Assembly: GCA_022774865.1 (NCBI GenBank) | Contig: JALFLH010000007.1 | Coordinates: forward strand, 1 to 53,687 | Source of the DNA: Clostridiales bacterium | Lineage (GTDB): Bacteria > Bacillota > Clostridia > Oscillospirales > Oscillospiraceae | Direction: 5' to 3' | DNA: 53,687 nt | Part shown: piece after piece, positions 24,646 through 32,524 of the stretch | How positions within the stretch are numbered: position 1 is the stretch's first letter | How the letters are laid out: every line of letters starts with the position of its first letter | Notes under the pieces: model-generated | The model's database searches: none | Told to the model about the DNA's origin: nothing | What the model saw: the letters and a program-made list of their open reading frames with translations, nothing else | Made by a program: the position numbers and the translations under genes

Positions 24646-25916
24646 TACTTTTCCTTTCTCGCCTGCAAGGCGCGCGCACCGATATCGCTTCTGCGGCAGG
24701 CATTTTCAAACCGCACACCTTCGCAGAGCCGATAGGCTTCCCGGATGGCTTCTTCCAGCGTGTCCGCCACGGCGGTGGTGCCGGTGACCCGGCCGCCGGA
24801 GGTGACCAGCTTCCCGTTTTCCAGCTTGGCGCCCGCCACATAGGTGTGGGCGGCGGCTTCGGGGGTCATGGTAATCTCAAAGCCCTTCCTGTAGCTCACG
24901 GGATAGCCGGCGGAGGCAGTGATTACGCAGCAGGCGTGCCGGCCGGAGAATTTGACCTCGGTATCCGCCAACGTGCCGTTGGTGCAGGAGCGCATCACGG
25001 TCAGCAGGTCGCTTTCCAGCAGGGGCAGCACCACCTGGGTTTCAGGATCGCCGAAGCGGCAGTTGTACTCAATCACCTTGGGGCCGTCGGGGGTAATCAT
25101 CAGGCCAAAGTACAGGCAGCCCTTGAAGGTGCGCCCCTCTGCGTTCATGGCCGCGATGGTGGGCAGGAAGATTTCCTCCATGCACCGCTGGGCAACGGCA
25201 TCCGTGTAGTAGGGGTTGGGGGCGATGGTGCCCATGCCGCCGGTATTCAGGCCGGTGTCGCCGTCCCCCGCCCGCTTGTGGTCCATGGAGGACACCATGG
25301 GCTTGACCACCTTACCGTCGGTGAAAGCCAGCACGGAGACCTCCGGGCCGGTGAGAAATTCCTCAATGACAATGTGATCACCGGATTTGCCGAAAACGTG
25401 GCTTTCCATCATATCCCGGACGGCGGTCTTGGCTTCCTCCCGGGTCTGGGCGATGATCACGCCCTTGCCCAGCGCCAGGCCATCGGCCTTGACGACGGTG
25501 GGGATGGGGGCGGTTTCAAGGTAATCAAGGGCGGCAGCCATGTCGTCGAACACCTCGTACCGGGCGGTGGGGATGCCGTATTTTTTCATCAGGTTCTTGG
25601 AGAATACCTTGCTGCCCTCGATGATGGCAGCGTTGGCTCTGGGGCCGAAGCAGGGGATGCCTTTGGCTTCCAGCGCGTCCACGCAGCCCAGTACAAGCGG
25701 ATCGTCCGGGGCCACCACGGCGTAGTCAATCCTCTGCTCCACGGCAAAGGCCACAATGCTTTCGATGTCCGTGGCGCCGATGGGGACGCAGGCAGCGTCC
25801 GCGGCGATGCCGCCGTTGCCGGGCAGGGCGTAAATTTCGGTGACGCTGGGATTCTTTTTCAGACTTTTGATGATGGCGTGCTCCCGCCCGCCGCCACCGA
25901 CGACTAATAGTTTCAT
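24645..25916 (-). CDS. purD: Phosphoribosylamine-glycine ligase PurD
   Basis: ATP-grasp enzyme making GAR from phosphoribosylamine and glycine (step 2). The N-terminal MKLLVVGGGGREHAI is typical, and the ATP-grasp core and FGDPETQV signature are present. The 423 residues are complete. A TTG at 25925 would add three residues, but ATG 25916 has the better distance from GGAAAGGG. It follows AICARFT across an 88-base gap holding an inverted-repeat element. Confidence 0.96.
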   Translation of the reverse strand: MKLLVVGGGGREHAIIKSLKKNPSVTEIYALPGNGGIAADAACVPIGATDIESIVAFAVEQRIDYAVVAPDDPLVLGCVDALEAKGIPCFGPRANAAIIEGSKVFSKNLMKKYGIPTARYEVFDDMAAALDYLETAPIPTVVKADGLALGKGVIIAQTREEAKTAVRDMMESHVFGKSGDHIVIEEFLTGPEVSVLAFTDGKVVKPMVSSMDHKRAGDGDTGLNTGGMGTIAPNPYYTDAVAQRCMEEIFLPTIAAMNAEGRTFKGCLYFGLMITPDGPKVIEYNCRFGDPETQVVLPLLESDLLTVMRSCTNGTLADTEVKFSGRHACCVITASAGYPVSYRKGFEITMTPEAAAHTYVAGAKLENGKLVTSGGRVTGTTAVADTLEEAIREAYRLCEGVRFENACRRSDIGARALQARKEK

Positions 25917-25940
25917 AGATGCCAACCCTTTCCGTTAAAA

Positions 25941-25996
25941 AGTGTGGAGTTTGGAGCGCGGAGTTATGGATGATTTTTCTCCACACTGCACGCTCC
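25941..25996. repeat. Intergenic interleaved inverted repeat between purH and purD
   Basis: AGTGTGGAG (25941-25949) pairs with CTCCACACT (25979-25987), and GGAGCG (25953-25958) pairs with CGCTCC (25991-25996). The order is A-B-A'-B', which allows a pseudoknot or two exclusive hairpins. The GTGTGGAG/GGAG-rich composition is unlike the coding sequence and looks like a dispersed intergenic repeat. No second copy is in this window, so that is an inference. Confidence 0.55.
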
Positions 25997-26004
25997 GCTC
26001 CCGA

Positions 26005-27189
26005 TCAATGGTGGAACAGCCGCATTCCGGTGAAGGCCATGACCATGTTGTTTTTGTCGCATTCGGCAATGACCAGATCGTCACGGATGGAACCGCCCGG
26101 CTGGGCGATATACTTCACGCCGCTGGCTTTGGCCCGCTTGATGTTGTCGGCAAAGGGGAAGAAAGCGTCGGAACCCAGAGCCACGCCATCGATGGCGCCC
26201 AGGAACGCGCGCTTGTCCTGTTCGGTCAGCCGCTGGGGCTGCTCGGTGAAGTAGTTCTGCCAGATGCCGTCGGCACAGACATCCTCCTCATTGCCGTTGA
26301 TGTAGCCGTCAATGACGTTGTCCCGGTTGGGACGGCCCAGATCAGAGCGGAAGGGCAGATTCAGCGTCTTGGGGTGCTGACGGAGAAAGAAGGTGTCCGC
26401 CTTGGAGCCGGCCAGCCGGGTGCAATGGATGCGGGACTGCTGACCCGCGCCCACGCCGATGGCCTGCCCGTCGTAGGCAAAGCACACGGAGTTGGACTGG
26501 GTGTATTTGAGGGTAATGAGCGCCACGATCAGGTCAATTTTGGCGGATTCGGGCAGCTCCTGATTGGCGGTGACGAGGTTCTCCAGCAGGTGGGCTCCGA
26601 TTTTGAAATTGTTGCGGCCCTGCTGGAAGGTGATGCCGAACACCTGCTTGGTCTCCTGCTCGGCCGGGACATAGCCGGGGTCGATGGCAACCACGTTGTA
26701 GCTGCCCTTGCGCTTGGTTTTCAGAATTTCCAGCGCCTCCGGCTCGTAGCCGGGAGCGATGACGCCGTCGGAGACCTCCCGGGCGATCAGCCTGGCGGTG
26801 GTCACGTCGCAGATGTCGGACAGCGCCACCCAGTCGCCGAAGGAGCACATCCGGTCGGTGCCCCGGGCTCTGGCGTAGGCGCAGGCCAGAGGAGAATCAT
26901 CCAGTTCCGGAACATCGTCCACAAAGCAGGCCTTTTTCAGGTTTTCGGGGAGTTTCTTTCCCACGGCGGCGGAGGTGGGAGAGACGTGCTTAAAGGAGGT
27001 GACGGCGCACAGGCCGGTGGCCTCCTTCAGCTCCTTAACGAGCTGCCAGGAGTTCAGCGCGTCCAGAAAATTGATGTAGCCGGGACGGCCGTTGAGAATG
27101 GTGATGGGCAGATCGGAACCGTCGGCCATGTAGATTTTCGCGGGCTTCTGGTTGGGATTGCAGCCGTATTTCAGTTCAAATTCGTTCAT
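26005..27189 (-). CDS. purH: Stand-alone AICAR transformylase (PurH C-terminal type)
   Basis: Formylates AICAR to FAICAR using 10-formyl-THF (step 9). The 394-residue protein starts MNEFELKYGCNPNQKPA and holds only the transformylase domain, including SFKHVSPTSAAVG and YTQSNSVCFAYDGQAIGVGAGQQSR. The IMP cyclohydrolase domain of ordinary PurH (about 200 residues) is missing, and that step is supplied by the PurO-like gene 14 bases upstream. This is a functional split, not a truncation: the start has a proper ribosome site and the partner is in the operon. Confidence 0.93.
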   Translation of the reverse strand: MNEFELKYGCNPNQKPAKIYMADGSDLPITILNGRPGYINFLDALNSWQLVKELKEATGLCAVTSFKHVSPTSAAVGKKLPENLKKACFVDDVPELDDSPLACAYARARGTDRMCSFGDWVALSDICDVTTARLIAREVSDGVIAPGYEPEALEILKTKRKGSYNVVAIDPGYVPAEQETKQVFGITFQQGRNNFKIGAHLLENLVTANQELPESAKIDLIVALITLKYTQSNSVCFAYDGQAIGVGAGQQSRIHCTRLAGSKADTFFLRQHPKTLNLPFRSDLGRPNRDNVIDGYINGNEEDVCADGIWQNYFTEQPQRLTEQDKRAFLGAIDGVALGSDAFFPFADNIKRAKASGVKYIAQPGGSIRDDLVIAECDKNNMVMAFTGMRLFHH

Positions 27190-27203
27190 GTCACGTCACT
27201 CCT

Positions 27204-27917
27204 TTACTGGTGCTTGTTCACAATGCGCTGCTCATATTCCCGGGTTTCCAGATCGGTGTAGCGCACAAACAGAGAAATCTTATTGTCGGCGTTCAGATTC
27301 TCCCACAGCTCGGAGGTAAAGATGTCGATATCGTCGGGGATGGAAACCCGCTCCGGCTCTCCCTGGAAGGTGGGGATCACGGGGCTGCCGTCGCAGACGT
27401 AGGTATGCAGGAAGTGGCCCAGTCCGGCAGTGGCGGGGTACTCATAGAAGAATCGGGCACAGGCCTGACCTTCCGGGTCGGCGGCTTTCAGAATGGACAG
27501 CTTATAGCTGCCGTCGATCGCTTGCAGGCCGGAGATCCGGGGCGTCCAGTTGGGGCCGTCATGCTCGAATTTGCGGGTGCGCAGGGCGGCTTCCCAGCTT
27601 TCACCCCTGGCCAGATATTCCCGGATGGTGTCGGTCTGGTCGCCGTTGGTGACGATCAACCCCTGCCCCACCTCCCGGACGGGGTGGTAGATAATCAGGC
27701 TGGGGTCCACCATTTTGCTGGGGTCAAAGGCCTCGGTGCGGATGCCGTCCGGCTCCCAGACAAAGACCCGGTTGCGGCTGTTGACGCTGCGGCCCATGAT
27801 GAAGTAGGCGGCAACGGCTTTTTTGCCGTCGGGGGTTACACCCAGCACAATGCCCCGGCCGGGGTAGGTGTTGCCGGAGAGCCGCTCGGCCATGGATTTG
27901 ACTTCGTAGACGTTCAT
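27204..27917 (-). CDS. purO: IMP cyclohydrolase, PurO-like
   Basis: Closes FAICAR to IMP, the last step of purine synthesis. The 237-residue protein begins [22 protein letters not shown] and contains YFIMGRSVNSRNRVF and IVTNGDQTDTI, which I match to the IMP_cyclohyd family first known from archaeal PurO. It is unrelated to the PurH N-terminal domain. ATG 27917 is used rather than the longer frame, because it overlaps the purN stop (ATGA) and follows GGAGG. Its place beside a cyclohydrolase-less PurH supports the function. Confidence 0.88.
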   Translation of the reverse strand: MNVYEVKSMAERLSGNTYPGRGIVLGVTPDGKKAVAAYFIMGRSVNSRNRVFVWEPDGIRTEAFDPSKMVDPSLIIYHPVREVGQGLIVTNGDQTDTIREYLARGESWEAALRTRKFEHDGPNWTPRISGLQAIDGSYKLSILKAADPEGQACARFFYEYPATAGLGHFLHTYVCDGSPVIPTFQGEPERVSIPDDIDIFTSELWENLNADNKISLFVRYTDLETREYEQRIVNKHQ

Positions 27918-28519
27918 TTGGTTTCCTCCTTCATGGACGCGCAGACCGTTTCCGCGGCCTGGGGCAGCAGAATCCACTCCGCCTGCTCCATCACGCGCCG
28001 CTGCAGAATTTCCGGCGTATCGCCCGGTTCAATATAGACGGCCTTCTGGGCGATGATTTCCCCGCCGTCGGGGATTTCGTTGACGAAGTGCACCGTGGCG
28101 CCGGTGACCTTCACGCCGTACTCCAGCGCCGCCTGATGCACCCGCAGGCCATAGAAGCCCGCGCCGCAGAAGCTGGGAATCAGAGAGGGGTGGACATTCA
28201 GAATCCGTCTGGGATAGCAGGCGGTGAAGCTCTCTGTCAGGATGGTCATGAAGCCCGCCAGGATGATGACCTCAATGCCGTGGGCGCAGAGAATCTGCTT
28301 CAGCTTTTCTTCAAAAGCGGCCTGGGAGCCGCATACCTTTTTCAGCACCACTTCCGTGGGAATTCCGGCCTTTTTGGCCCGCTCCAGGGCGTAGGCATCC
28401 GCGTTGTTGGACACCACCAGCACAATCTCGCCGCTGACCAGCACGGTGCCCTGGGCATCGATCAGTGCCTGCAGGTTGGTGCCGCCGCCGGAAACAAAAA
28501 CAGCAATTTTGGTTTTCAC
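27914..28519 (-). CDS. purN: Phosphoribosylglycinamide formyltransferase PurN
   Basis: Transfers formyl from 10-formyl-THF to GAR (step 3). Starts with GTG (28519), overlapping the purM stop as GTGA. N-terminal [16 protein letters not shown], the catalytic segment [22 protein letters not shown] and [12 protein letters not shown] with the catalytic His and Asp are all present. The 201 residues are complete. Confidence 0.96.
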   Translation of the reverse strand: MKTKIAVFVSGGGTNLQALIDAQGTVLVSGEIVLVVSNNADAYALERAKKAGIPTEVVLKKVCGSQAAFEEKLKQILCAHGIEVIILAGFMTILTESFTACYPRRILNVHPSLIPSFCGAGFYGLRVHQAALEYGVKVTGATVHFVNEIPDGGEIIAQKAVYIEPGDTPEILQRRVMEQAEWILLPQAAETVCASMKEETK

Positions 28520-29568
28520 GTCAGAATCACCTTTTCCTCGTTTTCGACGATTTCGCCGATGACGTAGGCCGTCTCGCCGTGGGCGGTCAGGATTTCCAGT
28601 GCGGTTTCCACCTCCGCGGCGGGCACCACAATGCTCATGCCCACGCCCATGTTGTAGGTGTTGAACATATCCCGCTCGGGAATATTGCCGGTTTGGGCGA
28701 TCAGGTCGAAGATGGGCAGCACCCGGATGGCGCTTTTGTCAATCCGGGCGCACAGGCCGTCGGGGATGGAGCGGGGAATGTTCTCGTAGAAGCCGCCGCC
28801 GGTGATGTGGGAAATGCCCTTGACATCCACCTTTTCCAGCAGAGCCAGCACGGACTTGACGTAGATTCTGGTGGGGGTCAGCAGCGTCTCGGCAATGGTC
28901 GCGCCGCCCAGCGCCCCGCAGGGCTGATACAGGGAGGCGGGATTGCTGTCGATGTCGAAAACCTTGCGGATCAGGGAGAAGCCGTTGGAATGGATGCCGG
29001 AGGAGGCCAGTGCGATGACCACGTCGCCGGGCACCATCTTGGTGTTGTCGATGATCTTCTTCTTGTCCACAATGCCGACGCTGAAGCCGGCCAGATCGTA
29101 TTCGTCTACGGGCATCATGCCGGGATGCTCGGCGGTTTCGCCGCCGATCAGGGCGGAGCCGGCCTGAACGCAGCCCTCGGCCACACCGGAGACAATGGCG
29201 GCAATCTTTTCGGGGATGTTCTTGCCGCAGGCGATGTAGTCCAGGAAGAACAGGGGCTTGGCGCCGCAGCAGATCACATCGTTGACGCACATGGCCACGC
29301 AGTCGATGCCGATGGTGTCGTGCTTGTCCAGCAGCATGGCCATTTTCAGCTTGGTGCCCACGCCGTCAGTGCCGGAGACCAGAACGGGTTCTTCATAGCC
29401 CGCCAGATTCAGGCCGAAGCAGCCGCCGAAGCCGCCCACATCGTCCAGACAGCCTTCATTTCTGGTGCGGGCGATGTGCTTTTTCATCAGCTCCACGGAT
29501 TTGTAGCCTGCCACGATGTCCACGCCCGCCGCGGCGTAGCTTGCGGATTGAGAATTCTTGTGATCCAT
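28516..29568 (-). CDS. purM: Phosphoribosylformylglycinamidine cyclo-ligase PurM
   Basis: Forms AIR from FGAM with ATP (step 5). The 350-residue protein has [33 protein letters not shown] and [13 protein letters not shown], all characteristic of PurM. ATG 29568 has an AGGAG site; the upstream frame extension is not coding. It lies 40 bases after purF and overlaps purN. Confidence 0.97.
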   Translation of the reverse strand: MDHKNSQSASYAAAGVDIVAGYKSVELMKKHIARTRNEGCLDDVGGFGGCFGLNLAGYEEPVLVSGTDGVGTKLKMAMLLDKHDTIGIDCVAMCVNDVICCGAKPLFFLDYIACGKNIPEKIAAIVSGVAEGCVQAGSALIGGETAEHPGMMPVDEYDLAGFSVGIVDKKKIIDNTKMVPGDVVIALASSGIHSNGFSLIRKVFDIDSNPASLYQPCGALGGATIAETLLTPTRIYVKSVLALLEKVDVKGISHITGGGFYENIPRSIPDGLCARIDKSAIRVLPIFDLIAQTGNIPERDMFNTYNMGVGMSIVVPAAEVETALEILTAHGETAYVIGEIVENEEKVILT

Positions 29569-29608
29569 GTGATATCTCCTTTGTCGCAATGTTGTATATA
29601 TAATCAGC

Positions 29609-31030
29609 TTACTCTTTGCCGTTCCAGCAGTAGGTGCAGACCTTGTCCCGATCCAGACCAATGGCCTCCAGCAGGCCGTCCAGGGACTGGTAGCCCAGCG
29701 AATCGAAGCCCATCTCGTCGCAGATGGCCCTCAGCATACATTTGCCCCGCTGGGTGGAGCCGTCGGCATACTCGTCCAGATGGTTCTGTCCCTCGTCGCC
29801 CTCCAGCTTCTGGATGGTTTTCCGGGACAGCAGCTCCATCACCGAGCTGCTCCGGGAAAAGTTCAGAAATTTACAGCCGTACATGATCGGCGGGCAGGCC
29901 GAACGCATATGCACTTCCCTGGCGCCGCTTTCATAGAGAAATTCCACCGTTTCCCGCAGTTGGGTGCCCCGGACGATGGAGTCGTCCACAAACAGCAGCT
30001 TTTTGCCCTGAATCAGCTCGGGTACCGGTACCTGCTTCATTTTGGCCACCTGATTGCGCACCTCCTGATTGGCGGGCATGAAGCTCCGGGGCCAGGTGGG
30101 GGTGTACTTGACGAAGGGACGGGCAAAGGGCTTGCGGCTGCGGTTGGCGTAGCCGATGGCATGGGGCACGCCGGAATCCGGCACACCCGCCACATAATCC
30201 ACGTCGGGCAAGGTTCCGTTTTCCGCCTCCGCCTGCGCCATGCTCTCACCGTTGCGGTAGCGCATAACCTCCACATTGATTCCCTCGTAATTGGAGTTGG
30301 GATAGCCGTAGTAAGTCCAGAGGAAGGCGCAGATTTTCATTTTCTCACCCGGCGGCGACAGTTGTTCCACGCCGTCCGGGGTGATTTTCACTATTTCGCC
30401 GGGGCCCAGCTCATAGGAATCCTGATAGCCCAGCTTGTGGTAGGCGAAGGATTCAAAGGAGACGCAGCAGCCGTCCTGATTTCTGCCCACCAGAACGGGC
30501 AGGCGGCCTACCCGGTCCCGGGCGGCGATGATGCCGTCCTTTGTCAGCAGCAGAATGGTGCAGGAGCCGTCAATCACCGCCTGGGCGTGGCGGATGCCGT
30601 CGATCAGGTTGTCCTTCTGGTTAATCAGGGCGGCGGTCAGCTCTGTTGTATTGACTTTTCCCGAGGACATGGCCATAAACTGATGTCCGGGGCCGGAAAA
30701 GGTGGCCTGTACAAGCTGTTCGGCATTGTTGATGATGCCCACCGTGGAGATGGCGAACATTCCCAGATGGGAACGCACCAGCAGCGGCTGGGGATCGGTG
30801 TCGGAAATGCAGCCAATGCCGGCGTTGCCGCTGAATTTTGGAAGATCCCCTTCAAACTTGGTGCGGAAGGGGGTGTTTTCAATGCTGTGAATCTGACGCT
30901 GGAAGCCCAGCTCCCGGTCGTAGAATGCCATGCCGCCCCGGCGGGTGCCCAGGTGGGAATGATAATCCACGCCGAAGAATACGTCCAGAATGCAGTTTTT
31001 GCGGGACACTGCCCCAAAGAAACCACCCAT
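29609..31030 (-). CDS. purF: PurF-like amidophosphoribosyltransferase lacking the glutaminase cysteine
   Basis: PurF normally makes phosphoribosylamine from PRPP and glutamine (step 1). The 473 residues align over both domains. The PRPP loop [14 protein letters not shown] is intact, and the expected 4Fe-4S ligands are present in [18 protein letters not shown] and VCTYC at the end. The N-terminus is MGGFFGAVS, however, where PurF has MCGIFG with the catalytic Cys. The DNA reads ATG GGT GGT, and no in-frame Cys start lies upstream. The substrate Arg motif (HxRYST) is replaced by GCISDTDP. I expect ammonia from another source or another glutaminase. AGGAGG precedes the ATG. Second gene of the operon. 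Confidence 0.9.
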   Translation of the reverse strand: MGGFFGAVSRKNCILDVFFGVDYHSHLGTRRGGMAFYDRELGFQRQIHSIENTPFRTKFEGDLPKFSGNAGIGCISDTDPQPLLVRSHLGMFAISTVGIINNAEQLVQATFSGPGHQFMAMSSGKVNTTELTAALINQKDNLIDGIRHAQAVIDGSCTILLLTKDGIIAARDRVGRLPVLVGRNQDGCCVSFESFAYHKLGYQDSYELGPGEIVKITPDGVEQLSPPGEKMKICAFLWTYYGYPNSNYEGINVEVMRYRNGESMAQAEAENGTLPDVDYVAGVPDSGVPHAIGYANRSRKPFARPFVKYTPTWPRSFMPANQEVRNQVAKMKQVPVPELIQGKKLLFVDDSIVRGTQLRETVEFLYESGAREVHMRSACPPIMYGCKFLNFSRSSSVMELLSRKTIQKLEGDEGQNHLDEYADGSTQRGKCMLRAICDEMGFDSLGYQSLDGLLEAIGLDRDKVCTYCWNGKE

Positions 31031-31097
31031 GCGGATGTCCTCCTGAAATCAATTGAGTGAAGAAAGCGATCTGCCCCCTCGAAAGAGGGGGCGGAAT

Positions 31098-31586
31098 TTA
31101 CAGTTTTTCCATAACGGCGGCATCCTTCTCCAGAACGGCTGCGGCATCGGCCGCACGCCTGGCGTCCAGCCGGGCGGCCAGCGCGGTGTCGGAGACGGCC
31201 AGAATCTGGGCGGCCAGCAGGGCGGCATTGGCGCCGCCGCCCACGGCAACGGTAGCCACGGGAATGCCGGTGGGCATCTGGACGGTGGCCAGCAGCGCGT
31301 CCAGTCCGTCCATCATGCCGCCCTTGCAGGGAATACCAATCACGGGCAGCGTGGTGTTGGCGGCGATGGCGCCGGCCAGATGGGCGGCCATGCCGGCGGC
31401 GGCAATCAGAACGCCAAAGCCGTTGGCACGGGCGTTGACTGCGAAATCCCGGGCCTCGGCGGGCGTCCGGTGGGCGGAGTAGATGTGGACTTCAAAGGGG
31501 ATTTCCAACACTTTCAGCATATCCACTGCCTTTTTGACGATGGGAAGATCGGAATCGCTTCCCATGATGATTCCAACTTTTTTCAT
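31098..31586 (-). CDS. purE: N5-CAIR mutase / AIR carboxylase PurE
   Basis: Carries out the carboxylation step giving CAIR. The 162-residue protein has MGSDSDLP near the start, YSAHRTP (S37-P42) and a Gly/Ala-rich core with [16 protein letters not shown]. No purK accompanies it, so class I with a distant PurK and direct AIR carboxylase are both open. ATG 31586 with AGGAGG was chosen; the longer frame enters the riboswitch terminator. First gene after the ZTP riboswitch. Confidence 0.95.
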   Translation of the reverse strand: MKKVGIIMGSDSDLPIVKKAVDMLKVLEIPFEVHIYSAHRTPAEARDFAVNARANGFGVLIAAAGMAAHLAGAIAANTTLPVIGIPCKGGMMDGLDALLATVQMPTGIPVATVAVGGGANAALLAAQILAVSDTALAARLDARRAADAAAVLEKDAAVMEKL

Positions 31587-31608
31587 AAAAAACCTCCTGA
31601 TGGGCAGT

Positions 31609-31648
31609 AAAAAAGAGCGCACTTAACCCTAAGGCAGGTTAAATGCGC
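31609..31648 (-). terminator. Expression-platform terminator of the ZTP riboswitch
   Basis: Minus strand: GCGCATTTAACC/GGTTAAGTGCGC (31617-31648) followed by TTTTTT (31609-31614). Its 5' arm abuts the conserved CCGTCTGGGC of the aptamer, so ligand binding can compete with terminator formation. Confidence 0.88.
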
Positions 31649-31745
31649 CCAGACGGTCGGCTTTTGAAAACGCTCTGCATCCGCGGCTCCCCGGTGGTGC
31701 TCCACCAACAGATCTCCGTCAGTTACCGGGATGGTATTCAGATTG
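31645..31745 (-). promoter_or_regulatory. ZTP (pfl) riboswitch controlling the purine operon
   Basis: On the minus strand the leader reads CCCGGTAACTGACGG, then a hairpin TTGGTGGAGCACCA, CCGGGGAGCCGCGG, a linker, and CCGACCGTCTGGGC. These are the conserved blocks of the pfl motif, known to bind ZTP/AICAR-derived alarmone when 10-formyl-THF is short. The terminator that follows suggests that ligand turns transcription on. The target operon includes both formyl-THF-dependent enzymes (PurN, AICARFT), which fits the known biology. Confidence 0.9.
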
Positions 31746-31786
31746 TCCTGCGAGCGCGTTGTTTGGGCGCGCCGGATGACAAGAAA

Positions 31787-31815
31787 ATTGTAGCATGACG
31801 GTGGGGGCGTGTCAA
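31787..31815 (-). promoter_or_regulatory. Consensus promoter of the purine operon
   Basis: Minus strand: TTGACA (31810-31815), 17-base spacer, TACAAT (31787-31792). Transcription should begin near 31780, about 35 bases before the aptamer core. Confidence 0.88.
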
Positions 31816-31904
31816 GAAAAGTTGAAACCGGTTTTCGTTTTTTTCTCTTTTCTCCACGAATTTACCGGGAATACGCAGGGATTTTGTGAAAGATTACGGC
31901 GGCG

Positions 31905-32486
31905 CTACGCATAGATTCGGATGATGTTCTGCGCGATCTCCCGCCGGCTGACGCAGCGATCCATGGCCTGCTTTTCAATGTAGCGGTGCGCGTCGGACTC
32001 CGTCATTTTGAGCTGCTCGATCAGCAGCCATTTCGCCCGGTTCACCAGCCGGATCTCCTCCATCTTTTCCTCAATGGTGGCGGTTTTCTTTTCCGTCCTG
32101 CGCAGCCGTTCCCGGGCTGCGGCCATCCACCGCAGCGCCTGAGAGAGCATCATCGAGGAGGTGGGCTTGGAGAGGGTAAAAACGCCCTGAGTCTGCATCC
32201 GGGTGCCGATTTCCGCGAAAAGGTCGGCGGGCACCAGAAGCAGCGGTACCGTTCCCTTTTCGGCGCACAGATCCGCCGCCAGCCGGGCGCCGGTCTCATC
32301 CGGCAGCGGCCCGTTGATCAGGACAAGGTCGTAGCTGCGGACGGACAACTCCTGCCGGGCTGCGGCAGCGCTTCCGGCGTAACGCACCGGCTCATAGTCG
32401 GATTCCGGGAGCAGCGCGGAGATGGCTGCGGCAGATTTGCCGGGGGCAGAAACCACGAGAACGCTGTATAGTTGCTCGGGATACAC
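31905..32486 (-). CDS. ANTAR-domain RNA-binding regulator with degenerate receiver
   Basis: The 193-residue protein has an N-terminal receiver-like fold (about 6-118), a coiled-coil linker (about 120-145) and a C-terminal ANTAR domain (about 140-190: NRAKWLLIEQLKMTESDAHR...). ANTAR proteins bind paired hexaloop hairpins in nascent RNA and prevent termination. The phospho-acceptor Asp of a true receiver is Asn here (N57 in YDLVLINGPLPD), and the acidic pair near residue 13 is also missing, although the conserved Lys (LSKPTS) remains. It is therefore unlikely to be switched by phosphorylation. It lies 38 bases downstream of glnA, next to glnN, so control of glutamine synthesis is likely. Confidence 0.85.
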   Translation of the reverse strand: MYPEQLYSVLVVSAPGKSAAAISALLPESDYEPVRYAGSAAAARQELSVRSYDLVLINGPLPDETGARLAADLCAEKGTVPLLLVPADLFAEIGTRMQTQGVFTLSKPTSSMMLSQALRWMAAARERLRRTEKKTATIEEKMEEIRLVNRAKWLLIEQLKMTESDAHRYIEKQAMDRCVSRREIAQNIIRIYA

Positions 32487-32524
32487 CTTGCTGCTCCCTC
32501 CTTTCGGTCAGAATCGGGGCGCTT

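Noticed and set aside
21046..24735. Plus-strand open frame of 1229 codons opposite purL, the same length as PurL
   Set aside because: The equal length is coincidence. The translation is Gly/His-rich shadow sequence with no domain pattern, while PurL is clear.
31021..31060. A missed upstream start giving PurF its N-terminal cysteine
   Set aside because: The frame before the ATG reads through the AGGAGG ribosome site and has no Met-Cys start, so Gly2 appears real.
31609..31815. Purine (guanine/adenine) riboswitch upstream of purE
   Set aside because: The conserved purine aptamer blocks are absent. The conserved blocks present are those of the pfl/ZTP riboswitch.
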